64,000 nt of DNA from Paralichthys olivaceus (Eukaryota; Chordata; Actinopteri; Pleuronectiformes; Paralichthyidae): contig NC_091102.1 in NCBI RefSeq assembly GCF_024713975.1, positions 24,153,001 through 24,217,000 of the forward strand, written 5' to 3'. The position numbers and the translations under genes were made by a program. The notes beneath the pieces were generated by a model, which did not search any database, had not been told where the DNA came from, and saw nothing but the letters and a program-made list of their open reading frames with translations. This document shows, piece after piece, positions 33,885-45,665 of this stretch (within the stretch, counting starts at the first letter, position 1; every line of letters begins with the position of its first letter).

Positions 33885-34125
33885 ACCACAATATCCAACC
33901 AGATGATTTTTCATTTATCCGACCACCTCTCGTTTATCTGACCAGACGTCATTGCTCCGACCATGTTTCTAATTTATCCAATCACATGTTGTATATCCAA
34001 CCAGATTTTTTTTCATTTATCCGACCACCTCTCGTTTAAAAAAATCTGGTTGAATATACAACATGTGATTGGATAAATGAGAAACCTTGGTGAGACAAAC
34101 AAGGGGTGTTTGGATAAATTTACGA
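33885..34125. repeat. Left fold-back repeat cluster (TTTATCCGACCA family)
   Basis: Degenerate units such as TTTATCCGACCACCTCTCGTTTA (twice) and ACCAGACGTCATTGCTCCGACCA. AATTTATCCAATCACATGTTG at 33971 is complementary to CAACATGTGATTGGATAAAT at about 34060, so the region can form a hairpin. The complementary motif recurs at 35395-35515. Confidence 0.7.
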
Positions 34126-34171
34126 AGTGGGATGATTCAGACCTTTATGGATATTTTAAGGTCCTCATCAG

Positions 34172-35101
34172 TGCATAAAAGCAGAAGAGATCATTCTGTG
34201 CTTTGTTTCTCCTCAGAAACAGATCTCTGTCTGCTCGCTAAGCCTTAAAATGATGGAGTACATGACAATGGTTGTCCGATGGTGCCTTGTGCCACAGCCT
34301 CACATCAATTTCCCCCCATCAGGTCTTGGGTGGAACATGAGCAGGTGGAACTGTACAGAAAATGAGACCCAGCATTTGATAGTTATTTGCGCTCAGTCTG
34401 AGCGATGTGGTCAAGGCTGACGGTCGATTTGTTCCATCTTGTTTTGACACAGCAGAAAAAAGGAATTACGTTAGATACGTCGTAGAGGTGGAACAGAGCA
34501 ACAACGTCATCCTCACAGGTAATGTGATTCTGCATACTTGTATTGCAAACGGTAATGTCAAAGACATCGGTGTAGAATTGTAAAAGTAATTTTGTTTTAT
34601 AATGTTTTCTCATAGGTCCAACACGTGTCGAAGATGAGACGGACAATGAAACTGAGGAAGCTGTCACCCCTTCGCCTGTTTCTGCTGCTACCAGATTTCT
34701 GACTGTTGCCTGTCGTGTGGACATTTGTGTTGTCTGTCTTGTGTGAACAGCCTGGAAGACGCAGGTTCAGTCATGTGCAGTGTTTGCAGAACCAAAACAT
34801 TCAAGTGGTTTGACATCAAGGGGTCCCAAGAATTGAATCCTGAATGTCAGGCATGCGGCAAGGTAAAAATTTGGCTTATCAAGTGTGGACATGTAACATG
34901 CACATGCAACAGCAGCAGATGTGTTGTCTGTGATAGCCTATCACAGAACTTCGAAAGCTGTTTCCATCAACATCAGCATGAAAAGTCAGAGGTGAAATCC
35001 TTGAGGTTGTGGAAGCGCTTTATTGTATTTCTTTGTACATTTTGTGAGAATAGCACATCCATTGTACATAACACAATGGTATAAATGACCAGAATAGATA
35101 A
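34172..35101 (+). pseudogene. RING-finger gene or pseudogene enclosed by fold-back repeats
   Basis: A possible TATA (CATAAAAG, 34174) precedes ATG 34250. The first frame reads MMEYMTMVVRWCLVPQP... The better frame from 34389 (ALSLSDVVKADGRFVPSCFDTAEKRNYV...) ends at a splice donor (ACAG|GTAATG, about 34519), with an acceptor TTTTCTCATAG at 34616 and PTRVEDETDNETEEAVT. A further frame change at about 34693, also readable as a pyrimidine-rich acceptor CTGCTGCTACCAG, leads to CCLSCGHLCCLSCVNSLEDA...CSVCR. This is a C-x2-C-G-H-x2-C-x2-C...C-x2-C RING pattern, followed by a second C-QAC...KCGHVTC...CVVC finger and the end near 35083. AATAAA at 35100. RING proteins are usually ubiquitin ligases. 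Two frame changes mean either undetected introns or decay; I do not recognise the family. Confidence 0.45.
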
Positions 35102-35218
35102 ATAAACCGTTATAACAATGAGGCACTGTACATCTGTGAGAATAACACCATTCATTGTACATGACACAATAGTATAAATGACCTGTAATAAATAAACCAT
35201 TATAACAGTGAGACACGC
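35044..35218 (+). repeat. ~90-bp tandem duplication with poly(A) motifs
   Basis: Two diverged units, each with TGAGAATA(G/A)CA...CATTGTACAT(A/G)ACACAAT(G/A)GTATAAATGACC...AATAAACC(G/A)TTATAACA. The AATAAA of the RING gene is therefore duplicated. Confidence 0.75.
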
Positions 35219-35394
35219 GTGTTGGATTCTATGTCGTTGTATGTAATATGATGCCTCGGGGCCAGCCGAGTCATCCGCGGTCTGCAACTTCTCAAAAGAG
35301 CTCCCCTCAGGAACTTCTCAGCTTCTGTCTTGCTTTTGTGTAACAAAAAAATTGTATGGGAGATAAACTATCTTGGTTATTGGCAGAATGCCAG

Positions 35395-35515
35395 GTTTTC
35401 TTTTTGGTTGGATAAAGGGTGTGTGATTGGACAAAAGATGTGGTAGTAAAGAAAAGGAAGGATGAATGAAAAACTCTGGTCGGAGTAATGACGTCTGGTC
35501 GGATAAAGGAGTTTC
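35395..35515. repeat. Right fold-back repeat cluster
   Basis: Contains TTGGTTGGATAAAGGGTGTGTGATTGGAC and CTCTGGTCGGAGTAATGACGTCTGGTCGGATAAA, the reverse complement of the left cluster motifs (ACCAGACGTCATTGCTCCGACCA). Together the two clusters bracket the RING-finger segment. Confidence 0.7.
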
Positions 35516-35591
35516 TTTATTTATTTCCACATTTATTTATACAATTATTTACTTATTTATACTTAGGTCATTTCTCGTCCTCCATACACTG
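35516..35591. repeat. MITE-like end with TTATTTCCACATTTATTTAT
   Basis: Ends ...GGTCATTTCTCGTCCTCCATACA, the reverse complement of the start of the repeat at 17203. Two members of one dispersed family in opposite orientation. Confidence 0.65.
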
Positions 35592-36320
35592 AAGGAAGAG
35601 AGTGAGCATTCAAAAGACCATATGTAGTCAAAACTCTACTTTATCCGTGTCATTTCATTATGGCACTCTCAAAATGTCATATTTAGAGAGAGCGGTGAGT
35701 TTACTCAGCATCAGGGGAAAAAACTGTACAACCCTGACATAATTAATGAAGGAAATGATTGAAAATTCAAATATTTTTTTTTTCTTGCAATACTAGGACA
35801 AAATGACACCTTCAGTTTATTTTCCCTGCACAATAAAACAGTTGAAGGAATTCCAGAGTGTCAATGGTCACAAAGCAACAAAACTGTGGATTATGGTGAT
35901 GATTCTCTTTGCTGCCAGCAGATGGTGCTGTTGCTCCTGCTTCAGAGGAGACACATCTTGGAAAGAGCAGGAAAGACTGTTCATCAAAGAAAAAAAGAAT
36001 ATGGAACCCTCACATCATCACTGAAAGGTGAGAGTGAGCATTCATCAGATTTGTTTCTAATCAAAACACTACTTTATTCATGTTTTATTAACATATCATT
36101 TTCAAATTGTCTTATTTGGAGAGAGCGATGAAAGAGCAGGGAGTTTACTCTGCATCAGGGAAACAACTGGAAATGAAACACTGACAATATTGCTGAAGGT
36201 CATTTTTGAAAATTGTAATGATTTTTTTCTTGCAACAATATGACAAAATTGCACCTTGAGCTTGTTTTTCATGAACAATTGCAAAGCAATAGAACCATTG
36301 ATGATGGTGATGATTCACAT
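35592..36320 (+). repeat. Diverged tandem duplication, unit ~430 bp
   Basis: Unit 1 begins AGAGAGTGAGCATTCA (35598) and unit 2 GTGAGAGTGAGCATTCATCA (36026). Shared blocks in the same order: CTTTAT(C/T)C(G/A)TG, GAGAGAGCG(G/A)TGA, GTTTACTC(A/T)GCATCAGGG, TTCTTGCAA, GACAAAAT(G/T), ATGGTGATGATTC. The copies differ by many substitutions and indels, so the duplication is old. No convincing coding potential. Confidence 0.75.
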
Positions 36321-36321
36321 G

Positions 36322-36379
36322 TATAAAGGAGGTATTGTGGGTGGAGTCAATCGCTTACGGCCATACCACCCTGAACACG
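36322..36379 (+). pseudogene. 5S rRNA 5' fragment (nt 1-27) with upstream TATA
   Basis: 36353-36379 reads GCTTACGGCCATACC...CTGAACACG, identical to the first 27 nt of vertebrate 5S rRNA. About 31 bp upstream is TATAAA (36322), matching the external 5S promoter position. The internal promoter is missing because the gene breaks off after nt 27. Confidence 0.85.
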
Positions 36380-36690
36380 GCGCATGCGTTACAGTCAGGT
36401 GACACTATTTTGAATTTCACGGACGTTGAGCACCGCGGGTGACTCAGCTCCGTTCTCTTCTTTTTCCTTTTTTTCCCCTCTCCTGGACTTTTCAATGAGC
36501 AAACATATATAAATACAGCGAAGGACTGAGTGATAACATCAAACAAAACCGAGTTTATACATGTCTGTCCGTGTCAACATCACATTAAACAACAATTTAA
36601 ATCATATGGGTAAAAAAATAAAGATAGTCCTAAAATCTTGGACGAGATTCGAAACGACGAGTTGAAGCAGTTTGAGCTTCTGGCCTAATG
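36380..36690 (+). mobile_element. LINE-like 5' end fused to 5S nt 27
   Basis: GC-rich start GCGCATGCGTTACAG, then a pyrimidine-rich leader. Around 36607 is ATGGGTAAAAAAATAAAG followed, after a one-base frame change, by DSPKILDEIRNDELKQFELL. This resembles the beginning of a non-LTR ORF1. The rest of such an element is absent. Consistent with the 5' junction of a retrotransposon inserted into a 5S gene; inference. Confidence 0.4.
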
Positions 36691-37252
36691 ACGATCTCAT
36701 TACGCCATGGAGCCGCTGAAAAGTTCTGTGCGCTTCTCCTCAATCAAGCGCTTTTTACTCTATCAGGTGTATCACACCAGATGTGGTTTGAGGAACTGTA
36801 ATGATTTCACCATTACCTCCTTCTAGCCTCTAGCAACCCCTGGTCTGGCCTCATGAACCTCTTCATCGCTTCACCCTGTTTGGCATGGTGTCCCTGAAGC
36901 TAAGTGTTCACAATGGTACCTTTTATTTGCTCTCCCCCGGTAAACTAATCCACTGCATTTGCATTACAGTTCCACTCTCACACAGATGTGCCTGCTCTCT
37001 AGTTTTTCAGCAGGGACACAAGTCAAAGCGGCCCTGCTTTGCAAGGTAAGGCTCCTAACATTGTCCTTTTATTTCCAAAAGACAATCGTTGATTGTAACA
37101 ATCTGACTCTCAGTTTGCAGCATCATCAATTGAACAAGTATACCTAGGGTTAGAGATGAACGCGTCTTGACAATGCTTTCTTGTTTTTAGGAATTTTCTG
37201 TCTCACACAATATGTGTATAAACATGTGTTTTCACTGAATGGAATCAGTTAT
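36691..37252. other. Noncoding stretch, no gene seen
   Basis: No supported gene or repeat family. Confidence 0.35.
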
Positions 37253-37879
37253 TGTTACGTTTCCGTGTTTGCAGAAACAATAACGCTGACAATCAACAGA
37301 GAAAGAACTCAGAGTGGACGTGAGGCAGTCAAAGAAAAAAGGTTTATTTCCAATTTAAATGATGGTAAACAACAAACATAGGTTTGAAACATGTGGGGGA
37401 AGGAGGAACTGTGCGGGTTGTGCCAAACAGAATAAACAAAGAACAAAATAGGGCCTAGCTCAACTCTATCTGTGAGAAAGAAAAATAACACAGAAGGCTT
37501 GACTATCTTATCTAAAAAAGTGTCTGAAACTAATAAAAGTACATCAGTGGCGACAACCCATAACCTAGTGTAAACAACAATTTCTTCCTACGTGTGAGAA
37601 TGTTTAGGGAACCCCAGCCCTACCTCAGTTCAACCTCCCCACCACGAACCTTCCTTGGTAGAAAGCAACCGAGGGAGAACAATGCAAAAGAGAGGCTTTT
37701 AAAATGGTGCCCTCTGTCTCTGATTGGCTACTTGGCTGGAGTGTGAGCCAATCCACAGATCTTCTGGAGCTCACAGGTGGCAGCCAATCTTCCACTTCTC
37801 ACCTGCAGGACAAAGGGAGGAGAGAGCAAGGGAGAGAGAGAGACACCCGCACACACACACACACTCAATACACGTAACA
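37253..37879. mobile_element. Solo LTR (627 bp) with 5-bp target duplication
   Basis: Ends TGTTACGT...ACGTAACA are inverted repeats with TG/CA termini. Identical 5-bp flanks gttat lie at 37248-37252 and 37880-37884. No internal coding region. The start TGTTACG is shared with the LTR family at 4216. Orientation not certain. Includes GA- and CA-rich runs near 37830-37865. Confidence 0.8.
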
Positions 37880-37884
37880 GTTAT

Positions 37885-40800
37885 CTAAAGTAGAGTGAAT
37901 GTGGATATTGACCTGTATAATTTGCCAGTGGCTCCTGTTATAAAGCTTCTGAACTGGTATCAACACTATTTCCATGTTTTCAACATATTAACCTCACTTC
38001 ATCAGTCAAAGTTCACCAGCAGCAAAACACAGCAGCAAAGTTTGGATGACTGTAGATTGAAATGCTGAAATAACGTCCGTAGTCTTGTTACTATTCAATG
38101 TGACGTTGCTAAACATCTACAGCCACATGCAGAGGACAAGATGGACAGGCCAGGCCAACAGTAAACTCATAAACAAAAACATTTATGTGCAAATGATTGG
38201 ATATGATGATATGTGTTCACACCTTCTGAAGTTTGGGAGCAGTTTGTGCTGCCCACCACACACTATCCCACACTAAAGGCTTTAAACACTTCTGTTTCTG
38301 CGCTCGTGTGGTGATGCTTTAACAAGGTCTCCTTGGCAATAGAATAGAAAATGTTGGCCTAATTGGCGCTGGTCAATAAGTTTATTTTCGGCACATGCTT
38401 GGGTGCCTTTATTATAGCTCAGAGGGGTCTTGTATTCTCCCAGGGCCTTTGTGAGAAATTAAATGAAGAACACATTGTGCTAATGAAGCTGCAAAGGGAA
38501 TATAAGAGAACGAGATCGATCAAAGGGAGAGTCTGTCAGTTTACTTTACATGTTGTGACTTGATTTTAAATTTCCTGCCGCACAGGATGTGGCCTCTACA
38601 AATCAACATATTTTGCTCTGTAATACATTCATTCTCATTTAGCATTCTGAGCGAACCGTGTGAAATGCTGGTGTCTGGTCACATTAGTCATGTGGACACA
38701 GCTTGCTCTGGAAGACTATAAATGAATATTATATGAATTGTTCCTGTGGTTTTCTCGGAGTGTAGCTTATATAATGGAACCACAACTCTCCTCAAGATAT
38801 TTCCCTTCACAACTGATGGAAAAACAATTTAGCTGAAACCAGACTGATGTGATGTTAGTGGCGGTCCAAGACAGGAAACAGATGCTTTCTTTACAGAAGC
38901 ATGAGGTGCAGGAGCTTCTGTTGATGCTTTAGATAGAGAAACAGATAGAATCTGGTTAAAGAAGATCTGTCACTGTGAATTCTGTTTAATTCATAAATTC
39001 ATGTGTTTTTTTTAACAGTCTGGGCTCAGTCTTGCTTCATTCAGAATCCCTGGACTGATTTGCTGGTATTAGCTTGATGTATATTTTGATAAAAAAATGT
39101 AATAGGTGACCTGACATCATTCATTTTTGAAACAAAGTCACGTAGTCATTTTCACATGAAATCTGTTTTCTGAATAGAAAAACATCTTGTTTGAGGGTTA
39201 TTGTGGTGGAAGAAGGGCTGATCATTTTGAATGCAAAGCCCTCCATTACATTACAAACATTTCTTTCAATCGAATAAACCATCTCCTTTATTACCCGAAT
39301 ACAGTCAGAGAAAAATAAGAGTTTAATTTCAGTCACTTATATTAATAAGGATTTAAAAACATATCCCATTTATTGTTTTAAAGTAAAACCTGAAAAGATG
39401 TTTAGATTGATTAAGCATCAAGTTACATTTTCTTGAATGCTGATGACAGTTCTACCAAAAGGTCCACAGGGGTTTTTATTTAGCAGCAGAGGATTCTTTT
39501 CGATTGCTCTGAGGAGAAGCCCCATAATGTTTTTAGAGAAACCATGGAACCGTAAAACACTGTACATGCGTGTTGTTCGAAGAGTACGTGAGGTTGTCAG
39601 TTTTCTTTCATGGAACGACAAGAGTGCATGAGGATTTACCCAGGTTTCTTCCTGAAACAAGAGAAATGATTACATCATCATATAAATCCCACACACAGTG
39701 TCAGTAATTTAGCAAGCTATTACTATACTATGTAACTATTACAATGCATGTTCAAGTCTTACTTTTTCAGAATAGTTTGTTTTTTTATTAGTTATTTAAT
39801 ACTATACTAATGGGGGGGTATATACCAGCGGGACCTTGATACACTGAGTCGGTGCTTCCTCTGATGACATCCCCTTATGTCAAATGGAACAAAAGCTTAA
39901 ATTATGGAAACCCTAACACTTAAAATAAGATATTTAAACTGTACTTAATAGAGAACAAAGGGATTTGAGGCTCTGCACTGTGGCTTTAAAGGTGCGTGAG
40001 TGTTGGCTCAGTGTGAAGATCCTCATTATACACAAGGTTAGACTACAGAGCAGAATACACAGTGAGTGTGGGATGTGAAAATGTCCCAATGTTCCATCAA
40101 AGATTATAAATCACATCCGTATATGGAGGCACAAAGGTGTGAAAAACACAATCATTAAATATGTATCTGTTGGAAATGCATTCAGTTTGAAATCAAAGAC
40201 TTTGAACAGAAAATAAAGTGTTTTTTTTTTGTTTAGTTTTTTTTTAAGTAACACAAGCGTGGCTGCACAGTCTGATTCATTTAATCTGGCCCTCCTGCAG
40301 GGAGCATGTTCCCCAGAGACACCGTCTGGGTTTGTTGGCTAATTGGGATGATTTAACCAGAGAAATCTGTATGGGGGAGAGAGTCTGCCTTGCTGGAAGG
40401 AAACCAAACATTTACATGCTCATTATCATCTGTCAGCTCTCTAAAAAAAACCATGGCCATCACAGGGTTATGGAAGTGTTGCTTAAGATCAACGCACATC
40501 TCTTACATGTTCCTTCACAAGTCAATGTCCACATCAGTTTTTATTTCAAGCTTACAGTCTGATATTCATTTCTACGAATCTCAAAGAGTATTTCATGTTA
40601 ATATTTTGTACAGCATAATTAAATTCCACTGAATCCATGCTGGGAATTACAGAACAAAAATAACAAAGTATTAGAGGGTTCCCCAAGGATCAGATTGTTT
40701 GCAAGCTAACAGGGAGAATTTTGACACAGTATTGAGATAAGGGGACACTAAAATTCATCTTATGTTTATTGTGAGTGAAATTTACCTACTACACAATGAC

Positions 40801-43800
40801 TGGGTTTATAGGCACTTCTACACGTCTTTAATGACAAACTGGACATTCAACAGCAGCTTCATTACACATCGTAGAAACAACGTCTATAGACCGCAATCAA
40901 ATAATATTAGTGATTATCCAATAATATTAGTGGCTATAAGTGGCTATACTGTAAATATGACTATGTACTTTTTGCCACAACAACAAAAATGAGACAGAAA
41001 AACATTATCTATAGTTAATAAAAAACACACATATATATATAGATATATCTATATTTATATAGATATAGACTGTGTAAATATCTATCTATATAAATATATA
41101 TGTAATAATTGCAAAAGTATTACCTCATTGCTATGCTCCTGCAAACAGCAGTGTTTTTTTCATTCTTCCCAAACCAAATGGACATGGTGGCCAAACTGAG
41201 GTTTTCTCGACAGGAGATATATAAAACCACATCAGGCATCAAAATCAAGGAAAATGAAAAGTTCCTTGTAGGGGGTTTAAATAATACCTGGTGAGTTGAT
41301 TCACTGCAGCAACATCCTGAAGGCTACAACCATATGAAGCTTTTTCAAAAAGAAAAGGGCTGAATGCAACAAGGTGAAGCCGGAGGAGCCGGAGGAGGAC
41401 AAGACTCCTGTTGATGAGTCAGGATGTGAGAACAAGCTCAGGCTGCTGAAGAAGCCGGCTCTTCTGCTGGGGAGTTGAGCTTAATGGTTCTAAAACAGCC
41501 TTTATAAAACAAGCATTTCCAGAGCACACTTCTGCGTATGATTAAAGCTGTGGAGACAAACCCACGATTGTAAACAATTACAGAGATAGGACAAGACAAA
41601 GACTGAAAGAGCTACAAGAGCACATAAGGGATAATGGAAGATAGATGTTTATTACATTATATTAAACTGCAATATGTGACAAATAGCAACATAATGCTGA
41701 TCGATGTACATCTGTTATTGCATTGAACAGTGGCTGTAGCTGGTGTTCTGTTGTTGTGCTGTGTTGTGTGACTCAGTCCATATAGAATAATGAGCACAAT
41801 CCAGCTCCTGCAGGATGGAATAGTGCATTCATGATTTGCTTTTGTTTAATCTCCCATTGTTTGGTATGTTGGTTAAATCTATGTGTAAAATAAATTATAC
41901 AAAATACATGTTGATTATCTAATCATCGTGATAAAAAAAAAAGATGTTTGATTTTGGCTGGATAAAGCTGATTGCCTCTCTGAAATCAGTGGGACAGGAG
42001 AAGGAGAGAGGAGAAGAGAACTGGGGAGGTGAGGAAGATACAGGAGAGGTGAAGAAGAGGGAAGCATCAGACTGAACACAGTTAACACAGTTTATCATTC
42101 TTCATCACAGAGTGAGACGGAGGATCAATTTTAACTGAACAAAGCAATGGCTACATACAGTCTAGAATATGGCTGCTTCATCACTATCAAGTCTCTTATG
42201 TTATCCTAGGGTTTTCCCCTGCTGCTGAGAATAAATATAATTATAACATTAAATGACAACTCAGATTGTACTGACTTCTTTTATAATCATGCTGTAAATC
42301 TCAGCCCAGAGATTGACCGGAGACTTGTTTTCATTTAACTCTGAAATATGTGTAAAATAAGTAAAAAATAATGTGCAAGATAAAGGGACAAATTAATAAA
42401 TTAATATTTTAATGAAAAGTCTTAGTCTGCTGATAAAGGAAAAACATTTTCCTCCAACCCCCAAAATGTCTCTTTTTCCAGGCGGGGATTCAGCTTTTTG
42501 ACCTGTTGAAATAAGAGGCATCCTGTATTCTGTCTCTGTCAGTGAACTTATCTGAGGATCCTTGGAAGAGACATTTTTGTGCAGTAAATGATCCACAATC
42601 CACTGAGAGCTAAACTGGAAGCAAAAAGAAAAACTGCAAAAACATGAAGGTATGAACTGACATTTATATCGAGGTAAACTAACACAACATGAACTCTTGT
42701 GGATCTAACTCAACATAATCAGTGTTATGTTGCGTTGGCAGTGCAATAAATGAGTAAGATCATGATAACAGATGTTGATGGACCACCATCTAAATTTACT
42801 GCTATATTTACACATATATTTATATGTATGCTACAGTATATGGTATACTTATATGTAAACAAGAACAAATTCATATGATTTACTACAAACATGACTAATT
42901 TGTTTAGAAATACATTTCTTGAGCCCACAAGATGAATAAATAAATAAAAGCCAAAAAAGCTTAATACAAATATGTTTCGATTTTCCCTCAAGTCATTTTT
43001 CACACCTATTTGCACAGTGTCCTGCTCTATTACTGCCAGCTCTTGTACAACAATAAATTCATAATTTTATGTCCAGGAATCCCCAGTAAGATTCTGATGA
43101 AGCGTATTTACCTGGTGTTTTCCTCAAAATGTAAAACTCATGGATTAGATTCTTCTGTTTTCCTGCAAACATGGCTTATTGAACCTTTCACATCAATTCA
43201 AATATTTAGACCCTTGCCCTACTGTGATGAGCCCCTTTTTTAAATGTATCTGGAACACTCAGAAAAGAATTTTGATAATGCACTTATTGTCAAAACTAAG
43301 ATTTCCTTGCAAGCAAGATATTGCAATAAATTAAATAAAGATTACACACAAACAAAAAATAGACATTTTTCTAAACTTTCCAGGATATTACTCCTAATGT
43401 CATCATGTTAGAGCAATCATATGTGATCAATACCCTTCTAATCCCCATCACTACAGACAAAGTAATCTACCCACTCTGCCAGATGGTGGCATTTAATAAC
43501 AAAAGAATGTTTCCCTCAGATCCAGTGGGATGGATTATAGCTCACCACAAATCCATCACGTTCATCTGCTTCAGCTGTGTCCATTTGCACCAGCTTCTTC
43601 TTTTGTTTCTCTTTTCTTTACCTGTACAAAAGATTTAGTACAAACGAAAAGTCTTGTCAGTCAGTATAGTTGTGGTTGCTGCTTTTTCATGACTCACATG
43701 AATAATAGTCTCATGTGCTACACACTTATTCCATGTTTCTTTTTGTAATTCCTTTTATTATTTATTACATTAAAAAATATTTGACGTTATCAGTTTACTA

Positions 43801-45424
43801 CATGGTTGCGGGGTTGTTATTGATGTAGGACTCAGGTATGTATTGTTTTGATTATTTTATAAAGTTTACCCGACATTTGTCGGTTAAATTGAGTAAATGT
43901 ACTTAGATGCCAACTGTTGATCAGATGGGTGTATCTGCAGCTTGTGCCTGACACACTGAGCAGGGCTGCCAGCTCTGTGCGATGGACGCTATGCTTTCCT
44001 CCCTCCAGATGGGCGAGAGGCTCTTGATAGCAACAAACTCTGACCTTGGGAGCAATCTTGGCATGCCACTTCCTCTTGTTGAGCAAAACGTGGATGATAT
44101 TTCCCTCAGAAGAGCACATCTACTATTTGCATTGAGTGGCTGGACGACGGCCAGACAGAGTAAATGTTATGTGGCCTGGGGGGGGGGGGGGGCAGCTGGA
44201 GGCTCAGATGAATTGGACTGAAATGGGAAGCTGGGCTCTGATGATGATAGCACATGGGATAACAAGGCAGCTCACTACACTCAGACAGACTGGCGGTGGA
44301 TACCGATCTCTGTGGTGCTCAGCCAAAACATAATGATAATACCGTTTGAGAACAGAAAGCAAAGGGAGTGAATAAATTAATGATCAGAAACTAAATCTGT
44401 CCTTTGAACCAATAAATCTTGAGCTTGTTTTTTCTTAAACAAGTGTTAAAGTATCAGCGGCTGGCTAACTGCACTAACTGACTCAATGCATCTTCAACCT
44501 ATGACCTCAAACTTTCTTAAGGATTTGAACATAATTCAAACTTCATCTGCTGAAGATTATATAATATGAAAAACCACAGTACATTTACATTCTCTAATTT
44601 GCTGTCTGGACAGTTTAGGGACAGAATTATTTTAACTTCTGTTATCCGTCAATCCAACTTAACCTCCTCCCTAAATATTTCTTTATATATTATATATATA
44701 GATAGATATATTTTCTATATATCATATTTGGGATTTGAACATATGATGAATGCTGTTATTTGTAGGACAGTCTTGCTTGCATGTATTTCTTTATTGGTGG
44801 AGCTTTATAAGTGAAATTAATTGTATGCACATGATCCTGCAAAATTAAATATGAAGGTAAGTTGATGAAACAACCATCACTTAATTCTAACTTTGATTGT
44901 GTTGTTTAAGTGTCAGCTGTGATTTGTCAGATCATTACAATTTGACATTGAGGGGAAATAAAGGTCAATAATCAATATATCCTGTATTTGTATAGCATCT
45001 AAAAAAACATTGTAACAAATTAAAAACATGTAAATCTACTTTTCACACATTTTTCTTATTGCAAAACCAAAATCTGCATTAAGAATTACAAAGAATTACA
45101 AAGATTTATTAGGGATTGCTCTGTGTTATTATGTTACTGTTAGTTTGTGGGACCAGTGTTTATGACCTCAGACTTATCACATAATTTTAACAAGTTTTGG
45201 GACAGCCAGGATCAGGTAGGCAAACAGATTATTAGGTTGCTTGTGTTAATGTCAAATGACAGATTTATAAACACACAGCTCAGCTGGCTGAGAGGAAGCA
45301 TGTTTATGGAAATAGTAGTGGGCCAAAGACGGAGCCTTGAGGAACACCATAATTAAAACAGGAGCTAGCATCTGCTTTGACAACAGAGAGCATTCTATTC
45401 AGTATTACATTAGTAGCTTTAAGG
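37885..45424. other. 7.5-kb AT-rich noncoding DNA
   Basis: No gene that I can support. Contains an AT-rich palindrome-like tract (about 41025-41105, alternating ATATATAGATATATC), a 15-G run (44178-44192), and ATATAGATAGATATAT near 44690. Some isolated open stretches (minus 39425-39650; plus 41340-41475 with PEEPEEDKTPVDES; plus 43982-44170) look exon-like but have no recognisable family. Confidence 0.5.
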
Positions 45425-45665
45425 CAATCAATCAATCAAATTGTATTTGTAAAGCCCATATTCACAAATCACAATTTGTCTCATAGGGCTTTAACAAGGT
45501 GTGACATCCTCTGCCCTTAACCCTCAACAAGAATAAGGAAAAACTACTAAAATAAACCCTTTAACATAGGAAAAAGAACGTAGAAACCTCAGAGAGAGCC
45601 ACATGTCAGGGATCCCTCTCCCAGGACGGACAGAAGTGCAATAGATGCCACGTGTAATGGCGAAA
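45425..45665 (-). mobile_element. LINE 3'-end fragment
   Basis: (AATC)n then AAATTGTATTTGTAAAGCCC, ...CATAGGGCTTTAACAAGG..., ...GGATCCCTCTCCCAGGACGGACAGAAGTGCAATAGATG.... A widespread teleost LINE 3' end in minus orientation; exact family not assigned. Confidence 0.65.

Noticed and set aside
39418..39660. Minus-strand 80-codon frame after an acceptor-like TTTGTTTCAG
   Set aside because: Looks exon-like but no family is recognisable and no partner exon is seen; kept only as a remark in the noncoding stretch.
41025..41105. AT-rich palindromic tract as a possible origin or cruciform
   Set aside because: Simple ATATAG-type repeat; no further evidence for function.
41340..41475. Plus-strand stretch with PEEPEEDKTPVDES
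   Set aside because: Coding-like composition but short, no start or partner exon, family not recognised.
43982..44221. Plus-strand frame MDAMLSSLQMGERLL...
   Set aside because: Ends in a 15-G homopolymer and has no recognisable domain.
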